Shown here: piece by piece, positions 17,816 to 25,799 of the stretch
Layout: every line of letters starts with the position of its first letter
Numbering within the stretch: the first letter of the stretch is position 1
NCBI RefSeq assembly: GCF_031583145.1
Contig: NZ_CP134050.1
Location: 621,739-685,738, forward strand
Reading direction: 5' to 3'
Length of the DNA: 64,000 bases
Origin: Brevibacillus brevis
GTDB lineage: Bacteria; Bacillota; Bacilli; Brevibacillales; Brevibacillaceae
Position numbers and translations under genes: made by a program
Notes under the pieces: generated by a model
Seen by the model: only the letters and a program-made list of their open reading frames with translations
Database searches by the model: none
Told to the model about the DNA's origin: nothing

Positions 17816-18661
17816 ATGCAAAGAACAGTGAGGATTGTCATCCTTCTTATGCTTACTGCTTTGGTTGGAGGGGGTGTTTACTTCGGATATACAGAGTATG
17901 AAAAACGACAAAATGCATTGGTTCCGGTATTGACTGTCTCACAAGAGATTCCTCCCCGCACCATGATTACCCAAAAGATGTTTGACGATGGGGTGATCAA
18001 GGTGAGTATGCACCCAGCGAAGATTGTTCCGCCAAATGTGTTCCGAAAACCGGAAGACGTCCTGAACAAGTTTACAGCCACCAACTATACGGTGCCTCCG
18101 AACAGCTATTTGTACGTCGGCAAGGTATTGACGGCGGAGGAAATGAAAGATGGCGCGGCAATGCTCCTCAACGAAGGGGAGAAGATGATTGCGATCAACA
18201 CCAATTTGCGCTCTTCCTTAGCGGCCCAGATTACGGAAGGGAGTTACATCGACCTGTGGCTGTCAGCGGTGGCCAAAGAGGATAAAAAGCCAGTGATTGG
18301 CCCGTTCCTGGACAAAGTGAGGGTGATCGGGACATATGCAACCAGTTCTCAAAAGTCACGGCCAACGACAGATACCGTTACCAAAAACAGCAGCGATGAG
18401 CAGCAGCCGGTGACCATCGGGGCAAATGTCGTGCCACAAACGATACTTCTCGCGGTCAATAATGAGCAGATCGCTTTGATCCAACTGGCTGAAAAACTCG
18501 GAACCATTCAAGTAGTGGGAGTGAGTTACAAGGACTATGGCAAAACAACTTCAGCTACGGATAACGGGCTTTGGTCAGTCAAGAGGATGCGGGAATGGAT
18601 GACGGCAGAATTGAGTAAAACATTTCAAGTTCTCGAATCTACAAAGGGGGATGCCCAATGA
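17816..18661 (+). CDS. cpaB: CpaB/RcpC-like Flp pilus assembly protein (SAF domain)
   Basis: A 281-residue protein with an N-terminal membrane helix (about 6-26) and a SAF-type beta-clip domain (VLTVSQEIPPRTMITQKMF... VPPNSYLYVGKVL). An RcpC-like region follows (MIAINTNLRSSLAAQI, YIDLWLSA, and PQTILLAVNNEQIALIQLAEKLG near the end). These are the marks of CpaB/RcpC, which assists Flp pilus assembly at the outer face of the membrane. ATG 17816 is the first possible start in frame and has no adjacent ribosome site (see the hairpin before it). The end overlaps the next start (ATGA at 18658). First clear Tad gene of the locus. Confidence 0.82.
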   Translation: MQRTVRIVILLMLTALVGGGVYFGYTEYEKRQNALVPVLTVSQEIPPRTMITQKMFDDGVIKVSMHPAKIVPPNVFRKPEDVLNKFTATNYTVPPNSYLYVGKVLTAEEMKDGAAMLLNEGEKMIAINTNLRSSLAAQITEGSYIDLWLSAVAKEDKKPVIGPFLDKVRVIGTYATSSQKSRPTTDTVTKNSSDEQQPVTIGANVVPQTILLAVNNEQIALIQLAEKLGTIQVVGVSYKDYGKTTSATDNGLWSVKRMREWMTAELSKTFQVLESTKGDAQ

Positions 18662-19857
18662 TTATAAACGCAAGCAGCTATGAGCAGATTACGAAGCTCG
18701 CGCGTTCTTCTGGAATCGTGTGCGAAGAACGGTATGATCTTGGAGATGCACAATCACCTGTCATTTTGTCAGATACAACCGACCCGACCGGTGAAGTGGC
18801 GAATACGTTGGCGAGCCAGGGGGTTCCTGTTCTTTATTTGGCGTACGATCCTCCCGTCAATTTGTCTCCCTCTATCTCCATTATGAAGGGGGAGGAAGTA
18901 AGGTGGGAGCAAATTGACGCCTGGATTCAGTCCTCCCTGCAAAGGCAAGAGCAAAAACAGCACATTGCCCATTTGAACGTGAAACGAACGATTGGGTTTT
19001 TTGGAATCCAACCGGGGGTAGGGGCTGGTTCGATTGCCCGGGCCTTGTCTTTTTATTCGGCCATGAATGGGAAGAAAACGCTGTACATCGACATGGACAT
19101 CCGATTTCCCAAGGCTCCGTATCTGATCGGGTATAAAGATTCGCGATACACGTTGGAAGGACTGCTCGAAGCCCTACAAAGCAAAGAGCGGCCCAATATG
19201 GAACCTTACTTTTTGCATAAGTCCAAGATGGGGCAAGTCTCCAAACAACTGGCGGAACACTTCAAGAAGCTGCCGGATTTGTTGTACGTGCTGTCTCCGT
19301 CGGCAGACCTTGGGTTCGAGTATTTTCCAACCTTGGGGACGGACCTCAACGAGATTACCGACTACATGAAAAAAATCGTGGAAGGTGCCAAACCATTCTT
19401 TGAAAACATCATTTTTTCCATGGGAAGCGACCCGGATGAGCCGTTACACTTGGCTATACTCAGGGCTTGCGATCAACGTGTCTTTGTAACAGATACCAGT
19501 CCATCTACAGTTCGGCTGTTTCCACAACGAATCAAACTGCTGGAGAACACCGGTGTTCCAACGGACGGTGCCCAGGTGATTCTCAACAAGCTTCCTGAAA
19601 AGATGGACATTGACGTATTCGAGGAGTTCCTGCAGCGCAGCGTCACCTATACTGTTCCGTATGATCCGCAGATGATTACCGAGGTTCACAAATTAAACTT
19701 GCTTGGTGGAAAGTCGTTTGAGTCAGCCATCGGTGAAATCGCTGAAGGGTTATTGGGGCTAGAGAAGGAAACGAAAAGACGGGAAGCCGGTTCAAAAAAG
19801 ACAGGGCGTGTCAGCCTTCTTTCACAATTTTCCCTGTTTCGAGAAAAAACCGTGTGA
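18658..19857 (+). CDS. tadZ: TadZ-like ATPase with degenerate P-loop
   Basis: A 399-residue protein: a pseudoreceiver-like N-terminus (about 1-95), then a ParA/MinD-type domain (GFFGIQPGVGAGS, TLYIDMDIR, ENIIFSMGSD, CDQRVFVTD). The Walker A lysine is missing: GVGAGS stands where KGGxGKT would be. TadZ proteins of Tad loci are known for atypical Walker A boxes and act as polar landmark proteins for the pilus ATPase. It overlaps cpaB and is followed by tadA after 12 bases, which supports the call. Confidence 0.78.
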   Translation: MIINASSYEQITKLARSSGIVCEERYDLGDAQSPVILSDTTDPTGEVANTLASQGVPVLYLAYDPPVNLSPSISIMKGEEVRWEQIDAWIQSSLQRQEQKQHIAHLNVKRTIGFFGIQPGVGAGSIARALSFYSAMNGKKTLYIDMDIRFPKAPYLIGYKDSRYTLEGLLEALQSKERPNMEPYFLHKSKMGQVSKQLAEHFKKLPDLLYVLSPSADLGFEYFPTLGTDLNEITDYMKKIVEGAKPFFENIIFSMGSDPDEPLHLAILRACDQRVFVTDTSPSTVRLFPQRIKLLENTGVPTDGAQVILNKLPEKMDIDVFEEFLQRSVTYTVPYDPQMITEVHKLNLLGGKSFESAIGEIAEGLLGLEKETKRREAGSKKTGRVSLLSQFSLFREKTV

Positions 19858-19869
19858 GGAGGGTCAGCG

Positions 19870-21261
19870 ATGCAAAATGAAAAAATCCTGTTAAATAGAG
19901 GACGTGTAAACCTGCAACAACTGCAAAGCCAGCAGGCAGCTACGAAGTCTTCTCGGCCAGACGAAGAACAAAGTGTGGAACACACCAGTTCCGACTACGA
20001 ATTGGTGCGAAATGAAGTGCGAAACTTTCTCATGAACGAACATAACAAACTTGTCCAGGATGCGCTGTTCAATAAAAAACGAAAGCCGGAGGTAGAGCGG
20101 ACTATCCGCAACTACCTGCAGATCGAACGAAAGTTTGTGGCTGGCATGAGCATCGATGATGTCGTTCTCCGAATTTGGAAAGACATTTTTTCATTGGGGC
20201 CGCTGGATGATGCGTTGGAGGACAACTCCATCACGGAGATCATGATTAACGGGTACGATCAGCCGTGGGTAAAGCAAAACGGAAAAGACCGCCCAGCAGG
20301 GGATCTGATTCAATTTGACAATCAGAAGCACCTGGAGACCATCATTGTCACCAAAATCCTGAATTCATGCGGGAAGTCGGTATCGGATAAGAATCCGATT
20401 GTGGATGCGCGGATCGGTGAATGCCGAGTAAATGTGGTATGGCAACCCATCAGTCAAATGAAAGGGCCCATCTTGACCATCCGAAAGTTTCCTCCGATCA
20501 CGTTGACGGAAACGGAATTTTTGGAAAAAGGAACAGCGTCGCCCGAGATGTTTGAGTTTATCAAACTAATTGTTCAAGGGGGCTGCTCCATTTGCATGGG
20601 CGGGAGTACCGGGTCCGGAAAAACCACAACCTTTAAGCTGATGGCAGGCTTCATCAAAAAAGGCGAACGAGTCGTTGTCATTGAAGACACCGCCGAAATG
20701 CGATTGGAAAAGTTGTATCCCTATGAGGAAGGCTATCACTTTATTTCGGAAGAGTGTCGGATCATGGAAGATGAGTCGTTGGACATTGTGATCCAAAAGT
20801 TGGTCGTTACCAGTTTGCGTCAGACACCAAAGCGGTTGATCATCGGGGAGATTCGCAAAGAGAAGGATCTCTTGGCGGCGATTGAGGCTGCCTTGATTGG
20901 GCACCCGTTGTGGTTTACCATGCATGGCCTCAGTGCTTCAGAATTGGCAGAACGGATTAGTATGCTTTTGGCACGGTTTATGACCAAACAGGACGCCAAT
21001 CGGCTGTTATCCAAGTCGCTTAACATTATCATGATGCAGAAGCATTTTGCTGAAGATGACCGCCGCCGCGTGTTTGAAATCGTGGAGATTGTTGGCGTTG
21101 ACAAAGACGGAGAATTGATCCTCAACCCGATCTTCGAGTATGACTGGGATCATAAAAAGTTTGTTCGCAGCAACCCCATTTCTGAACGTCTGGTCAAAAT
21201 GTTCCAACATGCAGAAATTCCAAGAACGAGATACGAAAAGTATCTCCAACCCGCTGGATGA
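19870..21261 (+). CDS. tadA: TadA/CpaF pilus assembly ATPase (VirB11/GspE family)
   Basis: A 463-residue secretion ATPase that powers Flp pilus assembly. The Walker A is GSTGSGKT (residues 245-252). An Asp box follows (VVVIEDTAEMRL), then the Walker B-like region (LRQTPKRLIIGEIR) and the His box (TMHGLSASELAERI). The N-terminal 150 residues carry the CpaF-type domain (LGPLDDALEDNSITEIMING). Length and order fit CpaF/TadA. It lies between tadZ and tadB as in most Tad loci. ATG 19870 has a GAGGAGGG site. High confidence. Confidence 0.95.
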   Translation: MQNEKILLNRGRVNLQQLQSQQAATKSSRPDEEQSVEHTSSDYELVRNEVRNFLMNEHNKLVQDALFNKKRKPEVERTIRNYLQIERKFVAGMSIDDVVLRIWKDIFSLGPLDDALEDNSITEIMINGYDQPWVKQNGKDRPAGDLIQFDNQKHLETIIVTKILNSCGKSVSDKNPIVDARIGECRVNVVWQPISQMKGPILTIRKFPPITLTETEFLEKGTASPEMFEFIKLIVQGGCSICMGGSTGSGKTTTFKLMAGFIKKGERVVVIEDTAEMRLEKLYPYEEGYHFISEECRIMEDESLDIVIQKLVVTSLRQTPKRLIIGEIRKEKDLLAAIEAALIGHPLWFTMHGLSASELAERISMLLARFMTKQDANRLLSKSLNIIMMQKHFAEDDRRRVFEIVEIVGVDKDGELILNPIFEYDWDHKKFVRSNPISERLVKMFQHAEIPRTRYEKYLQPAG

Positions 21262-21271
21262 GGTGGCAACG

Positions 21272-22129
21272 ATGAGCATGGCGATTTTGTTAGCTGTAGG
21301 AGCCACGTTATTTTGCTTCCTTCTCTTGCTATGGTTTGAGTCCGGGAAAAGAGAGACGATCAAGTGGATTGAACTGCACAAGCCAGCAAAAAGAGAGCGC
21401 AATAGTTTTTTTGCCGAGGGAGAAAGGCTGGGGGTTTCGGTTCAGAAACAAGTCATATGGTGGGGACTTGCTTTCGGAATCGGAGTTGGCTTGTCTTTTC
21501 TTTTTCTCAACCCATTTATTCCAATACTCGTTTTGGTCGCCAATTACTTCTCAATCAAGATGTTTTACTTAAATAAAGAACGCCATATTCGGGATCTGGC
21601 GAAAGAGCAGTTGGGACCGGCGCTTCAAAATTTGGGCGCCGCTTTTCGCATTCAAAAAAACTGGAAACGTGCGTTGGAGACCACGATTCCGAGCCTGGAC
21701 GAGCCGTTGAAAAGCGAGTTCATGCGTGTGTACCAGCTCCACAGCAGTGATGTTTTGATTGGGGAAGCCCTACAGGAGATGATGGAACGGCTCAAAGTAC
21801 CCGAAATGAACTTGTTTGTGAAGATGGCCGAGATCAGTCAATCGGTTGGCGACAGCGCAGCCGAAGGCGTATTGGTTGCGGGTGCCTTCTTTCAAACCAA
21901 GCGATTGGCAAGAATGGAGCTGGCCAATGCCATGCTAAGTGCTGTTCGAGAGAATCGTTGGCTGTCCTATTTGTTCATTGCTGCAGTGGCATTTTTCCGG
22001 TTCTTTCAGCCAGAAATATTTGCAGTGTACACAAAAAGTTTGGTTGGACAGTGTCTGTTGACTGTGTATCTGGGGATTGCTCTTTTTGTCCCCATCGTGA
22101 GTTATTTCATCATCCGAAAAGAGGTGTGA
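21272..22129 (+). CDS. tadB: TadB inner-membrane platform protein
   Basis: A 285-residue T2SS-F-type membrane protein. ATG 21272 is preceded by GAGGTGG; an earlier in-frame ATG lies inside tadA and lacks a site. Hydrophobic segments lie near residues 7-24, a paired block at 60-100, and two at the C-terminus (WLSYLFIAAVAFFRF, CLLTVYLGIALFVPIVSYFII). A cytoplasmic helical domain lies between them (LGPALQNLGAAFRI... LIGEALQEMMERLKVPEM... DSAAEGV). TadB and TadC form the platform on which the ATPase acts. It follows tadA by 10 bases. Confidence 0.88.
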   Translation: MSMAILLAVGATLFCFLLLLWFESGKRETIKWIELHKPAKRERNSFFAEGERLGVSVQKQVIWWGLAFGIGVGLSFLFLNPFIPILVLVANYFSIKMFYLNKERHIRDLAKEQLGPALQNLGAAFRIQKNWKRALETTIPSLDEPLKSEFMRVYQLHSSDVLIGEALQEMMERLKVPEMNLFVKMAEISQSVGDSAAEGVLVAGAFFQTKRLARMELANAMLSAVRENRWLSYLFIAAVAFFRFFQPEIFAVYTKSLVGQCLLTVYLGIALFVPIVSYFIIRKEV

Positions 22130-22132
22130 TCG

Positions 22133-23005
22133 TTGATCTTTCTTGTGTTTGGGGGAGGGCTGTTGGCCTTCCTCCTTTTTCTCATCCTGTTTTACCTGTT
22201 TCAACCTTCGTCAACCTATCGGGCATCGATCCTTTTGGAGGAAGTCAAACCCGATCAAACATGGCACCGGTCATTCGAGTTTCTTTTTCCTCTGACCAAC
22301 AAGTACTTGCGGCGAACCAGAGCTGCGATTGAGCAAGAACTACTGGATGCTGATTCGAGGAAGACACCTGAGCAGATTGTCGTTGAACAATTTGTGTACA
22401 TGGTCGGTGTGTTGTTGCTGTTTCTTATTGTTCACTTGTTCGTGAAATCTTGGTTCATACTCGTTCTGGGTATCCTTTTAGCCGTATACTTTTTCTTCGA
22501 GCCGAGGAGAGAGCTAAAAAACAAAGCGAAGAAATTGCGGGAAGAGATACGGAAGGAAACGCCCAACTTTGCATTGACGGTAAGACTGTTGCTCAAGGGG
22601 CAGAAAACCCCAGCAGATGCGCTGCGAATTGCTTGCGAACACGGAACAGGTAGTGGGCTGAGAGCGTATGCGGAAGTACTCAAACAAGACTTGGAGTTTC
22701 TGTCACCGCAGGAGGCAGTTCAAAAATTTGCCAGAAGTACAAAGGTGCCGGAATTGATTGAATTCAGTACAGCTCTTTCTCAATACATGACAGTAGGGCC
22801 CGGTAAAGATGGTCAGGAAATCTTGGGGCAAATGGAATCGACGTTTCGGGAGTTGGACAAAAAAATCATGGAGCGCGAAAAGCAAGTACGTCCTGCCAAG
22901 GTCAAGGCGATGAATATGATCATTGCCTTGGACGGTATCCTGTTTATTGCCACCCTGATGGCGTTGTATTTGGTGAGTATGCTGTCCAAAGGGCCGGCCT
23001 TTTAA
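22133..23005 (+). CDS. tadC: TadC inner-membrane platform protein
   Basis: A 290-residue partner of TadB, of the same T2SS-F fold. TTG 22133 is 4 bases after the tadB stop, with GAGGTG upstream. Helices lie near residues 2-24, 85-120 and at the C-terminus (MIIALDGILFIATLMALYLVS). The cytoplasmic domain between them (TPNFALTVRLLLKGQKTPADALRIA... FSTALSQYMTVG) is typical of TadC. High confidence from motif, size and order. Confidence 0.88.
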   Translation: MIFLVFGGGLLAFLLFLILFYLFQPSSTYRASILLEEVKPDQTWHRSFEFLFPLTNKYLRRTRAAIEQELLDADSRKTPEQIVVEQFVYMVGVLLLFLIVHLFVKSWFILVLGILLAVYFFFEPRRELKNKAKKLREEIRKETPNFALTVRLLLKGQKTPADALRIACEHGTGSGLRAYAEVLKQDLEFLSPQEAVQKFARSTKVPELIEFSTALSQYMTVGPGKDGQEILGQMESTFRELDKKIMEREKQVRPAKVKAMNMIIALDGILFIATLMALYLVSMLSKGPAF

Positions 23006-23093
23006 GGGGGGCGAGCAGTTTGAGAGATCCCCCTATGGAGTAGATGCAATCTCTAAGAAATCAAGCCAAAAAAATATGTAGGAGAGGATTACG

Positions 23094-23312
23094 ATGTGGA
23101 AAAAAATGATTCAAAAAGGAAAAGTCCTGTTTAAACCGCTCCGCAACGATCGTGGTACGGTGCTGATGGAAAAGAAAATTCTGTTGGTCGTCATTGTCGT
23201 AGGTGTTTTTGGATTCAGTTCCCTTGGCTATACGTTCTTAAAAGACTATTGGAGCCAAACATCCGACAACATCAAAAACAACAGCCAAATCAACGAAGAA
23301 GTAAGCTGGTAA
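23094..23312 (+). CDS. Flp-type prepilin 1
   Basis: A 72-residue prepilin. A basic leader ends in Gly followed by TVLMEKK and a 20-residue hydrophobic segment (ILLVVIVVGVFGFSS). Cleavage after Gly would give a mature pilin with Glu at position 5, the class III/Flp rule. The tail is short and polar (NNSQINEE). It has an AGGAG site at about 23081 and a hairpin terminator 8 bases after the stop, so it can be made in excess over downstream genes. It shares the processing site (GTVLMEKK) with the next gene, so the two are paralogues. Confidence 0.85.
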   Translation: MWKKMIQKGKVLFKPLRNDRGTVLMEKKILLVVIVVGVFGFSSLGYTFLKDYWSQTSDNIKNNSQINEEVSW

Positions 23313-23319
23313 AAGGAGG

Positions 23320-23348
23320 CCGGGCAGAAATGCCCGGTTTTTCTATTT
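23320..23348 (+). terminator. Terminator/attenuator between the two pilin genes
   Basis: CCGGGCA (23320-23326), a GAAA tetraloop, TGCCCGG (23331-23337) and then TTTTTCTATTT. This is a near-ideal intrinsic terminator placed after the first pilin and before the second. It would make the first pilin the most abundant product of the locus. Confidence 0.85.
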
Positions 23349-23379
23349 ATGAAATCAATTCCGAAAGGAGAGGGAGCGA

Positions 23380-23586
23380 ATGCGAAGGTTTCTCCGCCAG
23401 TGGTGCCTTGATGAATCGGGTACGGTCTTGATGGAAAAGAAAGTGATTTTGGTGGTCTCTGCAGTGATGATCTTTGGTTTGGCCTCCATGGCCTTACCTT
23501 GGATCAACTCGTATTTTTCCGACTATACCACCAGTGTACGACATGCCGGGAAAGTACATGAATTTCGGAGCGTGATCCTCCAATGA
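23380..23586 (+). CDS. Flp-type prepilin 2
   Basis: A 68-residue prepilin paralogous to the one at 23094. The leader (MRRFLRQWCLDESG) is followed by TVLMEKK, with Glu at +5 of the mature chain, and a hydrophobic segment (VILVVSAVMIFGLASM). The mature tail differs from pilin 1 and is slightly longer (FSDYTTSVRHAGKVHEF). It has a GGAGAGG-type site. Its stop overlaps the next start (ATGA at 23583). Being after the terminator and coupled to the pseudopilin gene, it may be a minor pilin. Confidence 0.82.
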   Translation: MRRFLRQWCLDESGTVLMEKKVILVVSAVMIFGLASMALPWINSYFSDYTTSVRHAGKVHEFRSVILQ

Positions 23587-23984
23587 AAAAACTACGAAAT
23601 CAAAATGGGTTTATCAGTATTGAGTATTTGATCATCTTCTCCCTGATTTTTCCGTTCTTCATCCTTATGGGTGATTTTGTTCAATGGGGAGGAAAATGGC
23701 TCAATGCTCAGGTTTGTATCAATGACACGGCTCAAAAGATGGGGGAGCATGGCGGGCTGTTGGATGGTACTATCCCCTATTTGCAACAGCGGTTTGCTGA
23801 TGCCGGACTGGACCCTGCTGAATGGGATTTGACAGTTACAGCTGGTCCGTTAGCAAAAGGGGAGGAAGGCGTGATTGCCGTTTCGTCCACCTACACATTT
23901 CAGTCTTTGAAGATCATCGGAATCACGGCTCAAGTTCCCTTACGGGCATCTGCCACGTTTACATCACAAGTCTGGATGAGGTGA
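23583..23984 (+). CDS. TadE-like pseudopilin
   Basis: A 133-residue protein with a prepilin-type N-terminus: a short basic leader ending in Gly, then FISIEYL with Glu at +5, a hydrophobic helix (IIFSLIFPFFILMGD) and an extracellular domain of about 95 residues. TadE/TadF pseudopilins have this layout (conserved GxxxIEY/F start and larger globular part than Flp). The C-terminal part alternates strands (VIAVSSTYTF, VPLRASATF). Overlaps the pilin 2 gene; the peptidase gene follows after 4 bases. Confidence 0.8.
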   Translation: MKKLRNQNGFISIEYLIIFSLIFPFFILMGDFVQWGGKWLNAQVCINDTAQKMGEHGGLLDGTIPYLQQRFADAGLDPAEWDLTVTAGPLAKGEEGVIAVSSTYTFQSLKIIGITAQVPLRASATFTSQVWMR

Positions 23985-23988
23985 GGAC

Positions 23989-24393
23989 GTGATACTCATG
24001 GGGTTCTCTCTCATTGTTCTGTTGATCGCCACTTTCACGGATTGGAAATGGCGGATCATCCCGGATTGGTTGACGTATCCGTCTATGGTGGTTTCGCTCC
24101 TGTTCCATTACTTTCATGACCAATTGGGGCATTCCGTATTTGGTGGTCTTTTTGTGTTATCCATGCTGCTGGGACTTTCATTTTTCGTACAAGACGGTAT
24201 TGGGGGAGGGGACATGAAACTCCTTACCTTCTTGGGATTTGCACTTGGGTTCCCGCTCGTAAATGGGGTGATATTATTGTCTTTTTTGTCGGGGCTCGTT
24301 TTTTCTAAAGTGATGAATCAAGTTCATGTACCGTTTGCACCGTTTATCACGTTTTCATTCATGATCCTGCTGCCGACGATTTCGGTGGGGTAA
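23989..24393 (+). CDS. tadV: Prepilin peptidase of the TadV/CpaA type (A24 family)
   Basis: A 134-residue polytopic membrane peptidase. It carries both catalytic aspartates of the A24 family: the first in TDWKWRIIPD near the N-terminus, the second in GIGGGDMK (GxGD motif). It is short like TadV/CpaA and lacks the N-methylation domain of PilD. It would cleave the three prepilins encoded just upstream. GTG 23989 or ATG 23998 could be the start; GAGGAC lies upstream of GTG. Ends 16 bases before the EAL gene. Confidence 0.87.
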   Translation: MILMGFSLIVLLIATFTDWKWRIIPDWLTYPSMVVSLLFHYFHDQLGHSVFGGLFVLSMLLGLSFFVQDGIGGGDMKLLTFLGFALGFPLVNGVILLSFLSGLVFSKVMNQVHVPFAPFITFSFMILLPTISVG

Positions 24394-24409
24394 TAAGGAG
24401 GAGGTGTCG

Positions 24410-25228
24410 ATGGATCTGCCGGTAATCCAGCACGCCAAAGAAATATGCGAACAAGAATTACGAAAAGCGTTGGCAGCGGGAAAGCAGGGAGGGATTGAGA
24501 TTTTTTACCAACCATTTGTTCACGTTGGGACAGGTCAGGTTATTGGAGCGGAAGCTCTCACACGATGGGTACACCCATTGTTAGGGGAGATTTCGCCACG
24601 AATTTTTGTTCCCCTAGCTGAATCGAATGGTCTGGTTGCCGAATTGGACCGATTCGTATTAACAGTTGCTTGCAGACAGGCGAAGAGGTGGCTAAATACT
24701 TATGGGCCAATACGAATCGCTATCAACATTTCCCCGCTTTCCTTCCAACATGCCGACTTTGTTGCGGTTATCTTGAATGTTTTGCAAGAAACTCGGTTGC
24801 CCCCAGAGTGTTTGGAGATTGAACTGACGGAGAACATTGCGCTTCGACAAGAACATACCCTTTCGACATTCGCCAGGTTGAAAGGGATTGGAATAAAGAT
24901 CGCAATTGACGATTTTGGTACAGGATACTCTTCGCTAAATTACCTGCGCATGTTTCCAGTTGACACATTGAAAATCGACCAAGTATTTGTGCAAGATGTG
25001 GAAAACAGCCAGCAGGAAGTTCCGATTACTTCAGCCATCATTCGTCTCGCTCACGAATTGAATCTGCAGCTTGTAGCCGAGGGAGTTGAATCGGAAGAAC
25101 AGAAGAATTATCTCATGCAGAAAGATTGTTTTGTCATGCAGGGCTTTTTGTTCAGTAAACCGCTGCCTGCCGATCAGTTTGAACAATTCTTACAAGCCGA
25201 TGTGCATTCTGGATTAAGGAGGTGTTGA
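24410..25228 (+). CDS. EAL-domain cyclic di-GMP phosphodiesterase
   Basis: A 272-residue protein made almost only of an EAL domain, which hydrolyses c-di-GMP to pGpG. All key motifs are present: E48-A49-L50 (GAEALTRW), NISP, ELTEN, D167-D168 (DDFGTGYSSL, loop 6), KID, EGVE and QGFLFSKP. It is therefore probably active. There is no sensory or membrane domain. ATG 24410 follows GGAGG by 8 bases. It lies right behind the Tad genes and its stop is 2 bases before the next start. That places c-di-GMP turnover in one string with pilus and segregation genes. How it is controlled is not visible. Confidence 0.92.
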   Translation: MDLPVIQHAKEICEQELRKALAAGKQGGIEIFYQPFVHVGTGQVIGAEALTRWVHPLLGEISPRIFVPLAESNGLVAELDRFVLTVACRQAKRWLNTYGPIRIAINISPLSFQHADFVAVILNVLQETRLPPECLEIELTENIALRQEHTLSTFARLKGIGIKIAIDDFGTGYSSLNYLRMFPVDTLKIDQVFVQDVENSQQEVPITSAIIRLAHELNLQLVAEGVESEEQKNYLMQKDCFVMQGFLFSKPLPADQFEQFLQADVHSGLRRC

Positions 25229-25230
25229 CG

Positions 25231-25494
25231 ATGACAGAAAACCAGTTGCTAGACAAATTGATGAACGGAGTTTCCGAAAAATATGGCCTAACTCCCCAAG
25301 AATCAAAAGTGCTGGCCATGCTGCTGCAAGGATACTCCATCCCGCAAGTTGCGGTTCATTTGGAGGTTTCTCCTTATACAGCGGAAAAACACAGCCAAAC
25401 CGTGCTGAGAAAGCTAAACATTATGTACAAGCGAGAATTACCATATTGGCTTTTAAAAGAAGTGGAGGCATCTAAAGGAAGGGTGATTATATGA
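25231..25494 (+). CDS. Small LuxR/GerE-type HTH protein
   Basis: An 87-residue protein that is essentially one LuxR-type helix-turn-helix (LTPQESKVLAMLLQGYSIPQVAVHL, then VSPYTAEKHSQTVLRKLNI). There is no receiver or ligand domain, so it acts either constitutively or through a partner, like GerE. ATG 25231 has AAGGAGG 8 bases upstream. It is 2 bases after the EAL gene and its stop overlaps the next gene (ATGA at 25491). A likely regulator of the pilus or segregation genes. Confidence 0.82.
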   Translation: MTENQLLDKLMNGVSEKYGLTPQESKVLAMLLQGYSIPQVAVHLEVSPYTAEKHSQTVLRKLNIMYKRELPYWLLKEVEASKGRVII

Positions 25495-25799
25495 CCCGAT
25501 TGTACGATTCGAGGCACTATGCCTTGTTTTCTAACCGACTGACTGAACCCATGAAAGAAGTTCTGTGTATCATCGGAGAGAGTGGAGAGATCAATAAACA
25601 ATCGATCATTGACACGAGCAGATACAGCAAAACAGTCGTCCATGCTTGTGTTGAAGCGTTGTATTTTTCAGGACTTCTCAAGTTGAGGACACCAAGACGA
25701 GAAACGCTCTACTCACTCTCCGAGGAAGGACAAGCGTTTGTAGATTATTTGTTGCTGACTTCAAACGAGGGGGGATACTATGAGCCTGATGAACAGTAA
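25491..25799 (+). CDS. Small winged-HTH protein, TubR-like by position and size
   Basis: A 102-residue protein with a winged-helix pattern: helices (MKEVLCIIGESGEINKQSII, SKTVVHACVEALYFSGLL) and a two-strand wing (LKLRTPRRETLYSLS). TubR, the centromere-binding adaptor of TubZ segregation systems, is a winged-HTH of about 100 residues encoded just upstream of tubZ. This gene has that size and place, and overlaps the tubZ start by 20 bases. The sequence alone does not prove it, since ArsR- or MarR-like regulators look alike at this size. Operon placement is the main argument. Confidence 0.62.
   Translation: MTRLYDSRHYALFSNRLTEPMKEVLCIIGESGEINKQSIIDTSRYSKTVVHACVEALYFSGLLKLRTPRRETLYSLSEEGQAFVDYLLLTSNEGGYYEPDEQ

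Noticed and set aside
17788..17901. A 37-residue frame starting at ATG 17788 in the cpaB leader
   Set aside because: It has a good ribosome site, but the peptide has no sense as a protein. It could be a leader peptide coupled to the hairpin; no evidence for that.
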